Source: Larix kaempferi
Taxonomy: Eukaryota > Streptophyta > Pinopsida > Pinales > Pinaceae
Direction of reading: 5' to 3'
Assembly (NCBI GenBank): GCA_027924585.1
Contig: BSBM01000179.1
Coordinates: 14,738,501-14,802,500 of the forward strand
DNA: 64,000 bases
Shown here: in pieces, positions 46,332-57,819 of the stretch
Position numbering within the stretch: position 1 is the first letter of the stretch
Layout: each line of letters begins with the position of its first letter
The notes under the pieces: generated by a model
Databases searched by the model: none
The model's input: the letters and a program-made list of their open reading frames with translations, nothing else
What the model was told of the DNA's origin: nothing
Translations under genes and position numbers: made by a program

Positions 46332-48729
46332 TCCCCCCTTAGTGCACTTAGAGGAGGAGACTTATTCCAATTGTCTCCTACACAGCCTTTGAACCCACAA
46401 CCCATCACATCAAATGGCTTAAAATTTTAAAAAATGTTATATTTTCACCCACTCATAACCATTGATTTTAAAGTTAGTGGTTATGGTTGCTTGTATCTTA
46501 TTTTTAGTATTAAGATAAATCAATATGGATGTGATTAAGTTTTAGAAGTCCATGTGTATTATTTGTTTTGGGAATTTAAAAATTAAAATCATTTTGATTT
46601 AGTTGGTTCTCATTTATTTATGTGACAATGGTTTTTTTTACAATAATAAAACTAGCACATAGTTTATAATCTTTTGTTTTTACAATAATAAATCTATCAC
46701 ATAATTTATATAAATATTAAAATTTTATGTTCAAGTTAAATACTTTTACTCATAAATTTGAATAGTTAAACAACTATCTATCCATCATTTCTTCTTTTAT
46801 GTGTATGTTATGGAGCAATATAAGAGACAACCAAAACACCTCCTGTTGGCCAAAATATAGCAGAAGAAAAATTGCGGAAATTGCAATTTCTATTGTTCAA
46901 GTCATGATTTCAACAATTTGGGTAGTTTTAAAATGTGACATTTAGTTTAGGAAATGTCATTTTGATTGTTGAAATTGCATAACTACATAGGAAAGGTCAT
47001 TGTAATTTCTCATTTTGACCGGATTTGATAAGAAAATTGCTGAAAAAAGGAGGCGTTTTGGTTGGTATTTATCCTACATGGTATGTTATGGACCAACATA
47101 CATGTGTGTGTGTGTGTGTTTAATGATTTGCGTGTTTTATGGATTTCCACTCATGGAATTTTATTTAATCTATATTGAATAAGAATGAGTGTTTGAAGAA
47201 ACTTAAAAATGGGCCTAAATGTTAAGAACATGTGTTTGGGGAATCATGATGCTAAGACTTGTATGTTTAATTATTTGCTTGTTTTAGAGTTTTCTTCTCA
47301 TGGACTCTTATTTAATCTATATTGAATAAGAATATGTGTTTGAAGAAACTTAAGGAACATGTGTTTCCTCTTAGGAGATCACAGGTTCAAATCCAAAGGG
47401 GGGAATCACGAGGCTAATACTTGTAAATATGTGTGTGTGTGTGTGTGTGTAATCACTGTCAATCCTTGTTTTTTAACAGAAATGGCCATGAGATTCTATA
47501 TTAAAAAAGACCCAGTAAAATCCTCAAACAACACAAAAAGATGCATTGCAATTCATGACAAAATACCATATGTTGAAGGTGTAGGGTTTTTGAAAAATCC
47601 TCAACCTTATACATCGACATAAGATACTCAAAGTCCCAAATTCACCTACTATTATTTTAACTCTTAACAAACTGACCTGGTAATAAAACATAATGACGAC
47701 ACATTAAAAGAGGACAAATTATCAGACCCAAGGGTTTCCTTAGACCATCATATTGTCTTCAATTGCTTTCAGCATCAACAGGCATGAATCCTCAAACTTG
47801 ATCAATGTGATTTGTTGAACAATTTCAATATCTATAAGTTGTGATGAATTCAAAGACTCGTATGCACAAAATTGAATTCCACCTTACTCCTAAAGAAGAT
47901 AGTGATGAATTTCACTATCCAAATCCAATTTTGCCAAATTTTCTACCTAGGTATCAACCTTAGCCTCCAAGTAGGTGTTATTTTTGTCTACTAGCTGCAT
48001 ATCACTACTAAAGCATTCCAGCGTATGCTCTAGACTATCCATCAACACTTTCAACATGAGAAGGGTTTTCCTTAAGACTATGCATCACCTTTGAATCCAC
48101 AAGGAATAGGACCCAGAGCCAAAGGACAGAGAAACCAAATGTGGAGAGAGCTGAGAAAACCACCTATGGCAATGATCAAACACAATGAATTTCTCTTTAA
48201 CACACTAATCCAATTCCCCATCAACCTTTGCTAGCACGAACAATCTGGAATAATCCCATCATCATGACGAGTGATTGCGTTTTACACCATACAAACCTTA
48301 ACCCAAGCTACATCAACCATTGCATGGGGATTTGGAGGCACAACGGGGAATGATGCCTCGCTTGTGTGAATTGAATCATTTGAGATTTGCATGCCCTCTT
48401 CTGATTTCATACCCACATGTTGAGGGATTTGCATTCACTTACTACCCCCCATTTTTTAAAAAATTACAATATAATTTTTGAAATCCCCTTTATCTATATG
48501 TTTTAATATTTTGTGTCGATTTTCCTTCAAATCCATTATCTACAAAATCCACCTCTTCTCGAGGGGCTCAGAATTTTATATTAGCACTCCATTGTCCAAC
48601 TTAATTGCATCATTAGCAAGATTATCGGCGAGACGATTGCTATGTCATCGAATATGCAAGAAGTTTTGTCCTAAAACACTTCAAACATTATTGGCGATTC
48701 GACTGAAGAGTTGATTTTTAATCTTTCAA

Positions 48730-48920
48730 TGTAGATGTTGTGATGAAATTGTTTGATGACATGAAGAGAATTTCCAAATATCGTGATCTAAGTAATTCCA
48801 AGAGTTTTGACAATATATGACCCAAGGTATAAGAAATATATTTCAACATAGGTGTTAGTTGTGGTCCCTATCCCCCATGAATACCAAACCAATTCTATTC
48901 CATTGGGATCAATAAGGATC
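48730..48920 (-). pseudogene. RNase H-like remnant in R (copy X)
   Basis: Reading the minus strand from about 48920 gives DPNGIELVWYSWGIGTTTNT, then YLGSYIVKTLGIT. This matches the better-preserved copy at 59158-59373 and the pattern of retroelement and plant RNase H domains. It is broken by several stops. Confidence 0.5.
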
Positions 48921-49137
48921 CCCCCTCAACAACTACCATCCCTATCATTTCTAATCCTTGTTAATCATATGATTGCCATGCCATTATTTTACATGTTGAT
49001 TATGTTCAATTCCCACACTTTGTTAGAATGAGTAGTTTTGTTGTGTCCATGCATAAGCCTATTTATGTTTAGTTTTTCTTTGTTTCATAAGTAAGTATAT
49101 TTATGTTTCTATTTTGGACAAAATAAACTCTAGTATC

Positions 49138-50522
49138 TGTTAAAGTTACAACATCATGAGTCATTCTCCAAGTCAATCTTGTGCATTGGGATTGAGCCTC
49201 GTGTGTCGAGGTAGTGCCTTAGGGAGCTTGAGTTGGACTCAGGAAACTTGCAGTAAATTCTTGAGTTGGAATCAAGAATGACTAAGCCTTATTTGTAAAG
49301 GTTAAGCCTCATCTTTTGAGGTAAGTGCTTTGTATGTCAAAGTGATGATGTTGTATAGTCTTGCTTGTCAAGGCTAAGGTCTTGTGTGTCAAGCCAGGTC
49401 CTCATGTGTTGAGGTGGTGCCTCATCTGTTGAGGTAATGATTTGCATGTCAAAGCTTGAATGGTGTGTGATGCACTACTAACCATGGTTGAGCTATTAAG
49501 TCTCCTTTAGAGACTAACCACCTCTAGAGTGAATTACTTTAGCATATGACCACTTGAAACGATAGTAGAACAAGATGATCACACCATTGGAAAAATCACC
49601 TTAGTATATTTGATATGATAAATAAAGTAAAGATGGAACAAGTGGATCATGCAGACAAGACAAGAGATAAAGATAAGATATGTTAAGATAAGAGAGAACT
49701 CGAATTGTTCACTTCAGTGACCAAGAAAGAATTCAGTTAAATAAGAGAGAACTCAAATTGCTAAACTTCAGTGATGTTAACATGAAAGACTTGAATTAAT
49801 TAAAGGAGAATTCTGATTGTTCAATTTAGTGATGTTATCAAGAAGGACTTCAGTTAAAATAGTTAACTAAGTGTTAGTAAAGAATATCTAGTTAACTAAA
49901 GTGTTTTGCATGTCAACACTTGATTTAAACTAAAAGACGACACTTAAGTTGAACTAAAAGTCAACACTTGATTTATGACACTTGAGTTGTGACACTTGAG
50001 TTACAACACTTAAGTTACGACACTTGCACAATGACACTTGAGTTATCCTCCTAACTAAGTCACCTAGCATCTAGATGAAGGGTGAGTTCATCCTGAAGTC
50101 AGAAGACAAACATAGAATCCGAAGCATGAGAAGAATGATATATATATGTTATATAGGATTGATGAATTCAATGTGAGAGCGAATTCTCTTCTCTCTTGAA
50201 GGCAATGCACTTTTCTTTGTGTAGGATATTATTATGAGTTCTATTCTTCTCTCTTCTCTCTTGCTTTGTGATTGCACAAGGGGTGCTTGGTATTTCACTC
50301 TGATAATGCACCAGGGGTGCTTGATGTAATCTGCTCATTGTAAAGACATTCTTTGATATCTATCAACATTCTAAGGAATATTTTGTTGTGATTTTATCCC
50401 TCAAGTACTAGAGGGTTTCCCCAAGGTAGATACTTTGTCTCAAGTGAATTCTTATGCTTGTTGATTATTCTTTTGATTTCAAGCACTACTATAATTCCAC
50501 ATTGAGATAAAAAAAATTAACA
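49138..50522 (+). repeat. 5' LTR of a Ty1/copia element (1385 bp)
   Basis: The LTR begins TGTTAAAGTTAC, exactly where R similarity stops, and ends AAATTAACA directly against a tRNA primer site. TGTTAA and TTAACA are inverted repeats, as expected of LTR ends. Inside are short direct repeats: 'gtgtgtcaagg'-type units at about 49190-49460, and 17-18-bp 'gacacttgagtt' units at about 49960-50045. The left flank is GTATC; the right partner is missing because the element is truncated. Confidence 0.8.
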
Positions 50523-50534
50523 TGGTATAAGAGC
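50523..50534 (+). other. Primer binding site of the copia element, one base changed
   Basis: TGGTATAAGAGC differs at one position from the initiator-Met match TGGTATCAGAGC and follows the LTR terminus with no spacer. Confidence 0.85.
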
Positions 50535-50623
50535 TTAGGGCCAGAATGAGCTAAGTTTTGCACTCAAGCTTGATCCTACATTGATCCCGAGTGGCAAAAG
50601 TTGAGCATAGTACTTGAAGAATA

Positions 50624-52078
50624 ATGGCTTCAATCTCAGTAAGACCGAAACATTGACTTGAAGGCACTTCGAACTTCAATACTTGGAATGCCAGGATTCT
50701 GAATATCCTGTAAGAGCATGATATGGATACCTACGTATCTAGTGTTGTTGAAGAGCCTACTACTAATGCAGGGCACACTAATTCCAAGAAGAATCAAGCC
50801 AAAGCAAAGGGAATCATTTATGATTCTGTGAAAGACAATTTGATGCCATTGATTACTCCATTGAATACCGTAAAGGAATGCTTTGACACTTTGAAAAATA
50901 TTTATGAGAAGAAGGCTCCTATTCATAAGAGAGCATTGAAGAACAAACTTTGGAATCTAAAGATGGAGAAGGATTAAGCAGTTGCTTCCTTCTTCACAAA
51001 GATCTCTCAAGTAAGAGATCAACTCATGAGCATTATTGTAATGGTTGTTGATGATGATCTCATTCATATTGTTGTCGATGGGCTTCCATCTTCATGGGAG
51101 ACTTTCTTGGAGACAGTAAATGGTCGATAAGTGCAACCAAACTTTGAAAGACAATGACATGATTTCCTACAAGAAGAAGGGAGAATACAAAGCAAATATA
51201 CTTCCTCCAAAGAAGATAACCTTGCTCTTGCGGCACAGATGAAGAGATGAAATAAATCATTTTATCATAAGAAGTTTCCTCATCAAAAGGAAAATGGTTA
51301 CAAGAAGAACTTTGATAAGTCTAAAGTTAAATGCTTCAATTGCAATAAGAAGGTTCACTTTGCAAGAGACTGTCGTGAACAACAAAGAGGAAAGTTAAAG
51401 GGTAGGTTTCATGCTTCTACTACTACAAAAGATGAACCTACAAGAAATAATTTTTCAAATGATCAGGAGATGAGGAGGGAGTACTATCTTGTCTCATCCC
51501 TATCTAGATCCATTACCAGTAGTGCTGAGACATGGCTGGTGGATAGTGGTGCATCCAAGCACATGAGTGGATTTAGGAGCACTATCTTAGATCTGAAGGA
51601 AAATAAGTTATCGTGTTAGGTGGAGCTTGGAGATAATACCAACTATTCGATCCAAGGAGTTGGATCCATTTCCTTTTAGTTGAAGTCAGGAGATGTACTC
51701 CATGTTAATGATATTTAGTATGTTCCCAGTCTAAAGAAAAACCTCCTATTTGTTTCAGTTCTAGAATATAAAGGTTTTAGAGTAATCTTTATGAACAAAA
51801 AGCTCTTGTCCTACGAATTCAGACTTGAATTCTGCAGCTGCAATTGGAGTTAGAGAGGGAGGTCTCTACAAAGTTCCCAGAAAGTTCATTAAATCCATGA
51901 TCCATGACACTCTCATTCCTTGTGAACTATGGAATATGAGGCTTGTCCATCTCCATTTCAAAGCACTACTGGGCTTACAGAAGATGGTAAAAGGTATGCA
52001 TGTATTTAAATTTGAGCATGATGTTATTTGTAAGGGTTGTGCTCTTGGTAAGAACAACAAGAATAAGTATTTTTACTA
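50624..52078 (+). pseudogene. Degenerate, truncated Ty1/copia gag-pol
   Basis: The frame starts MASISVRPKH at 50624, 90 bp after the PBS. The gag core follows (FNTWNARILN, IIYDSVKDNLMPLITPLNTV (part), KKAPIHKRALKNKLWNLKM). A zinc knuckle CFNCNKKVHFARDC (CX2CX4HX4C) lies at about 51331-51372, the aspartic protease WLVDSGASKHMSG at about 51535-51573, and the GAG-pre-integrase region (LVHLHFKALLGLQKMVKGM, CKGCALGK) at about 51940-52055. This order is typical of Ty1/copia. About ten in-frame stops interrupt it, several at positions expected to be Gln, Arg or Trp. The element ends at about 52078, before the integrase catalytic core; RT, RNase H and the 3' LTR are absent. Confidence 0.85.
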
Positions 52079-52440
52079 ATAATTAATTTTTAAAAATTAG
52101 TTTAAAGATTTAAGTTTTAAAGTACATCAATTTCTATATATCTAATAAAAATGTCTAATTTTTTTTTGAAAAAGATAAACATGATATAATAAAAAATACT
52201 ATTTGATAATTTCTATATATCTAATAAAAATGTCTAAATTTTTTTTGAAAAAGATAAACATGATATAATAAAAAATACTATTTGATAATTCTCTTTATTA
52301 AATTCACTTATATAGATATTTTAATTTCACTTATTTTCTTAACTCGAGCCGAGTCCATTACCTATGTACATATATGTATTTGATAGGTAATCACGTCAAT
52401 AATTAAGCATTTTGGTTTATTTTTTAATATAGATAAATTC
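52079..52440. other. No gene; contains a 79-bp tandem duplication
   Basis: Two direct copies of 'tttctatatatctaataaaa' through 'aaatactatttgataa' start at about 52130 and 52209. The sequence is AT-rich and lies between the broken end of the copia element and block A copy Y. Confidence 0.75.
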
Positions 52441-53784
52441 ACAAACTTGGATATATTTAACTTTTTTAATTCTTGTGTTTGATCAATACAAATTTATGTT
52501 GATTTGCTGTTAAATGTTGACATGGTTTTCAAGAAATTTTGTGTGACTCGGAATTAAAAGAAACAATAAAAGTCATATATTATGATTATAAGCACCTCGC
52601 TACTCTAGATGCAATCATATGCTTGGTAGAATTGGGATTAAGATGGATCTATGTTATTATTTAATTCAAGATAATCAGATATAAAAAATATACATGATTG
52701 TTCAACATCTACAACAAAACTATATTCATCATGTAATTACCTTTAGGAAAATGATATCAACCACTTTTTATTATAAGCAACACCTCCTTTCTATTTAAAC
52801 ACATGAACATTAAAGTTGATCTTTCTTTTCTGTTTTTGAAAAAATTGTCATTTCTATTCAAAAATTGAATAAAAATTACACTTTTTTTAGTGAATATTAC
52901 ACTTACAAGAATAATATTACTTATTTAAATCACAAGTATTGAATTCATTACAAGAGTAATATTACTTATTTAAATCACAGATATTAGATTCATAAAGTCT
53001 CTGCATTCCCTTTGGAAATGTTTCAATTATAACAACCATCCTATTGCTCACATACTGGCCATCTTTTTTATTTAAATATTTTTTAATATATACATACACA
53101 AAAACCAAAATAATGGACATATCAATATTCTCATCATCCAAACCTTAAACCCATATAAAATTTCCACTATATAAAAACATTTTATCCCAAATCCAATCTC
53201 AATATTTATTAATATATGTGAAAAAAAACCGATTTAATTCTATTTAAATTTATTTTTATTTAACCAAACATATATTTAACAACTAATTAATATTAAAAAA
53301 AACTAAACATAAATTAACATTCTTATTATAAACACAGTTAAAAGTCTCAAACAAATTTCAAAGAAACCACCACATATAAAATGAAATTACAGTAAAGACG
53401 GTATCAGCTTTGTTGACGCCTCCCACCTTTATTATTTCATGTATTCATCCCACCATTGACCTCTCGGTGTCAACTTGCAGATGCCCGCGAGTCTTGCATC
53501 ATCCTACTATACGCAAGTCTGGCCTCACTAGGCCACTATACTTGTGCGGGTAATGGAATTGAATAAAATAGGCATGCAGTATTCACTACAATGGCCACTG
53601 AGTTATCAGGCATGTAGTATTCATTATAAGTGTTTTTAAGTTATTAAAATTGCTAATTAGTGTAATTAGTTAATTTTTTATTGTTGAACATTGATATATT
53701 ATAGGTTAAGTGTCATGAATAAATAAGTTATTTGTTACTTGTTCTTCATATTTAGTTGTAATCACATGTTCTCTATATTTAGTG
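52441..53784. repeat. Dispersed repeat block A, copy Y
   Basis: It starts with a decayed unit of the 353-bp array (aligns near 2440-2640), then matches landmarks of 3150-4880 in the same order. It is shorter than copy X: the three 160-bp repeats are absent, and so is the 4.9-6.8 kb stretch before R. Confidence 0.65.
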
Positions 53785-54537
53785 TATCTTATTTTTAATA
53801 TTAAGTTAAATCAATATGGATGTGATTAAGATTTAGAAGTCAATGTGTATTATTTGTTTTGGGCATTTAAAAATTGTATTTTATTTTTAATATTAAGTTA
53901 AATCAATATGGATGTGATTAAAATTTAGAAGTCAATGTGTATTATTTGCTTTGGGTATTTAAAAATTAAAATAATTTTGATTTAGTTTCTTCTCATTTAT
54001 TTATGTGACAATGTTTTTTTTCTAATAATAAATCTATAACATAATTTATAATATTTTTTTACAATAATAAATCTATTACTAGTTTATATAAATATTGATA
54101 TTTTATGATCAAGTTAAATACTTTTCCTTATAAATTTAAATAGTTAAACAATTATTTATTCATCACCAATTTATATATGTATAATATGTTTAATTGTTTG
54201 CTTGTTTTATGACTTTTTTCTCACATACTCTATTTAATCTATATTGAATAAGAACATGTGTTGAAGAAATTTAAGGGGGTGTAAATGTAAGAAACTTAAG
54301 TGGGTCTAAATGTTAAGAACATGTGTTTCCTATTAGGAGATTACAAGTTCAAATCCAAAGGGAGAATCATGAGGCTAAGACTTGTATGTCTAATTATTTG
54401 CTTGTTTTATGGTTTTCTTCTCATGAACTCTTGTTTAATCTATATCAAATAAGAATATGTGTTTGAAGAAACTTAAGAAACATGTATTTCCTCTTAGGAA
54501 TCGCACGTTCAAATCCAAAAGGGGAAGGGAACCATGA

Positions 54538-54587
<50 letters not shown>

Positions 54588-55344
54588 TTGTCAATCCTTA
54601 TTTTTTAACAAAAACGGATAGGAGATTTTATATTTAAAAAGATTGAGGAAAATCCTCAAACAACCCAAAAAGATACATTGCAGTTCATGACAAAATATCG
54701 TTATCCTGAAAGTGCATGGTTTTCGAAAAATCCTCAACCTTATACATCATTGTAAGATATTGAAAGTCCCAAATTCACCTACTACAACTGTAACTCCTAA
54801 TAATCTGACCCAGTAATAAAATATAGCGAGAGTACATTAAAAGAGGCAAAATTATCAAAATCAAGGGTGTCCTTAGACCATCAGATTGTCTTCACTTGCT
54901 TCCAGCATCAGTAAGCATGATTCCTTGAACCTGACCAATGCAGTTTGTTGAACAATTTCAATATCTAGTTGTGTTGAATTCAAAGACTCATCTGCACAAA
55001 ATTGAAGTCCACCTTACTCCTAAAGAAGAGAGTGATGAATTTGACTATCCAAAGCCAATTTTGCCAACTTTTCTGCCTAGGTATCAACCTTAGCCTCCAA
55101 GTAGGTGTTATTTTTGTGTACTAGCTCTAGATGACAACTCAAACATTCCAACACATGCTCAACACTATCCATCAATGCTTTCATCCTGCGAAGGGTTTTC
55201 CTTAAGCCTGCAATTTCTTGCCTAGCGTGTATTAACTCACACCCACACTCCATTTCTTTATCCACTACCCCCTTAGTGCACTTAGAGGAGGATACTTGTT
55301 CCAAATGTCTCCTACACATCTTGTAAACCCACAACCCATCACAT
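53785..55344. repeat. Dispersed repeat block R, copy Y, first unit
   Basis: This is the uninterrupted counterpart of 6925-7491 plus 45552-46400. It shows what the gypsy target looked like before insertion: 'aagaatatgtgtttgaagaa' at about 54450. It carries a 45-bp (TA)n at 54541-54585 and a local 100-bp duplication of 'tcttatttttaatattaag' (about 53787 and 53880). Confidence 0.8.
55077..55334 (-). pseudogene. Coiled-coil-like minus-strand coding remnant in R (copy 2, best preserved)
   Basis: An open 85-codon minus-strand frame contains CRRHLEQVSSSKCTKGVV, then ELIHARQEIAGLRKTLRRMK, DSVEHVLECLSCHLELVHK and NNTYLEAKVD. It aligns with 46143-46331 almost residue for residue while the flanking DNA differs more freely, which hints that the peptide was once selected. 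Beyond it the minus strand continues decayed (QAEKLAKLA, then DESLNSTQLDIEIVQ in another frame). No known domain recognised. Confidence 0.5.
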
Positions 55345-55621
55345 CAAATGGTTTAAATTTTTTTTAAATGTTATATTTTTACCCACTCATAACAATTGAG
55401 TTTAAAGTTATTGGTTATTGTTGGTTGTATATTATTTTTAATATTAAGTTAAATCAATATGGATGTGATTGAGTTTTAGACGTCAATGTTTATTATTTGT
55501 TTTGGGCATTTAAAAATTAAAATCATCTTGATTTAGTTGGATCTCATTTATTTATGTGGCAATGTTTTTTTTTTACAATAATAAAGCTATCGCATAGTTT
55601 ATAATGTTTTGTTTTTACAAT
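55345..55621. repeat. Dispersed repeat block R, copy Y, second unit, left of the retroposon
   Basis: Matches 46405-46690. It ends inside 'tgtttttacaat', which is duplicated on the far side of the inserted sequence at 56973. Confidence 0.8.
55609..55621. repeat. 13-bp target duplication TTGTTTTTACAAT (left)
   Basis: Exact copy at 56973-56985. R copy X has this sequence once, at about 46675. Confidence 0.85.
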
Positions 55622-56972
55622 CCCTGGATGTGGGTGATGACGTGTAGAGGAGGGACGTCACGGCGAGACCATGTGGCAAGCTCAACTCAACGCTTGGAGC
55701 ATGGCAATGTTAATGGAGGAAAGTGTTAGCATTTATGAATACTGTGGTGGTATGATAAGGGCGATCTTCATACGAGGTGGGCTCATGTGAGGAGTTAGAT
55801 TGTGGGAGGTTGAGGTGATGGACAGTACGATCCGCAAGTGGGAAGGGATAGTATCCATTATGAAATATGGTGGGGGAATTGCTAATAAACTAGGAGACAA
55901 GAGGTTGGACATTATCGTTCTTGGGGATTCCGCATGCAGTAGTTTGCACATAGCCTCTGGTCCTTGCTACTTTTTGTGCGATTGTCACGGTGTGGTGCTT
56001 CTAGGCATCGTCAAGGGTGGTAGAGAGGGATATCATAACAAGCTTGGTGGTGGAGATGTTCCAGGTATGGGGGCCAATAGCATTATGGATCCTAAGAGGA
56101 ATAGGGGAACTGTGGAAGATAGGGGGAAGCATGGATTACCGCTCGTTGATCACTATGTCAATTTGGGTGGATGTGGAAATGTTGGAAAAAGGAGTATAGA
56201 GGAATATGGAGGATGTAGGACCATCGATGGAGGAGGTAGCATTGGAGCCATGGATTCAGTACCCTGGGTCCTCGTGTGGTCGTCAGGGGTTGTATGAATG
56301 AACTGTCACCCTATACTTGGTAGTTAAAGGCATGCTTAACAAGGTTCTATCGAAACCTGAGGAGAAGGAGCATGTAGATGACGTCCCAGTAGAATTTTGG
56401 AAGGAGCTCTATGTGGATACAAGGTTGTTACACATGAAGATTGATGTTGTAGGGAAGGAACTAGGGATCCCTTTCCTCCCAAAGATGGGGTATTCTAAAT
56501 CAGTGGGGGATGGGTGCAAGTGATGAGCATGAACCAGGGTGGAGATCTGCATAGCAACAGTTCTTTTCCTCTAGAACTGGGTAACACTGCACCTCAAGGG
56601 TGGTGGTTCAGCCTATCTGTTGGCTTTTACTGTTTCTTAAGTGTTAAAGTTAAATAGTCTTTTGTTTTTGTTGCTTGGGGATGTTAATTTCAGTCTGGGT
56701 GAGGGTATCAGTGATATGGCTAGCTTTGAGGCTATCGATTTTTTGTATGTGGGATATGTATGTTGTTATCAAGAGGGGAAACGATGGTCAATGTTTAGTT
56801 TGTAGGATCTTTTTTCTCCTTCAGGGGAGGGGTCGTAGGAATGCATGTTATATGGGTTATTAGACTTACGTAGAAGATTATTTCAAACTGCCATGAAAAG
56901 CTCTCAGGATGGTGGGTATTGTAACTTCTTTTGTACTCTCTATTAATATAATACTACTTACAAAAAAAAAAA
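55622..56972 (+). mobile_element. Poly(A)-tailed retroposed sequence (5'-truncated LINE or retrocopy)
   Basis: A 1351-bp insertion begins 'ccctggatgtgggtg', is much GC-richer than its surroundings, and ends 'aatactacttac' plus an 11-A tail at 56962-56972. It is bounded by a perfect 13-bp target duplication, all hallmarks of target-primed reverse transcription by a LINE. Inside, a 165-codon frame (55800-56297) and a 68-codon frame (56317-56523, LSKPEEKEHVDDVPVEFW) are readable, but I do not recognise them; no reverse transcriptase motif is present. It may be the 3' part of a LINE or a processed copy of a host mRNA. Confidence 0.75.
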
Positions 56973-57383
56973 TTGTTTTTACAATAATAAATCTATCACA
57001 TAGTTTATATAAATATTGAAATTTTATGCTCAACTTAAAAAAATTTACATATAAATTTGAATAGTTAAACAACTATTTATCCATCATTTTCTTCTTTTAT
57101 GTGTATGTTATGGAGCAGTATAAGAGACAACCAAAACAACCCCTGTTGTCCAAAATCTGAAAGAAGAAAAATTGCATAAATTACACTTTTTATTGCTCAA
57201 ATTGTGATTTTGACAATTTGGGTAGTTTTAAAATGCGACATTTAGTCTAGGAGAGGTCCTTGAGATTGTTGAAATTGCATAACTACATATGAAAGGTCAT
57301 TTTGTTTTTACCGGATTTTGACCGAATTTGATAAGAAAATCACTGAAAAAAGGGGGCATTTTGGTTGGTCTTTATATTATGCG

Positions 57384-57427
<44 letters not shown>

Positions 57428-57761
57428 AATCATTTGCATGTTTTATGGCTTTCATCTCATGGACTTTTATTTAATCTATATTGAATAAGAATATGTGTTT
57501 GAAGAAACTTAAGTGGGCCTAAATGTTAAGAACATGTGTTTCCTCTTAGGAGATCATAGGTTCAAATCCAAAGGGGGAATCGTGAGGCTAAGACTTGTAT
57601 GTTTAAATATTTGTTTGTTTTAGGGTTTTCTTCTCATGGACTCTTATTTAATCTATATCGAATATAAGAATATGTGTTTGAAGAAACTTAAGCAACATGT
57701 GTTTCCTCTTAGGAGATCACAGGTTCAAATCCAAAGGGGAGAATAATGAGTCTAAGACTTG

Positions 57762-57819
<58 letters not shown>

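Larger units (their letters stand above)
45552..49137. repeat. Dispersed repeat block R, copy X, right part
   Basis: This part resumes the R sequence broken at 7491 and runs into a second R unit at about 46400 (junction text 'cccacaacccatcacatcaa', also present at the Y-copy junction near 55335). Order: microsatellite (GT)n(TA)n at about 45618-45657; conserved 'caaattcacctactac'; coiled-coil-like minus-strand remnant; second R unit with (GT)n at 47099 and 47432; and an RNase H remnant on the minus strand near 48730-48920. It ends at 'actctagtatc', where a copia LTR starts. The matching point in copy Y is about 59628. Confidence 0.75.
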
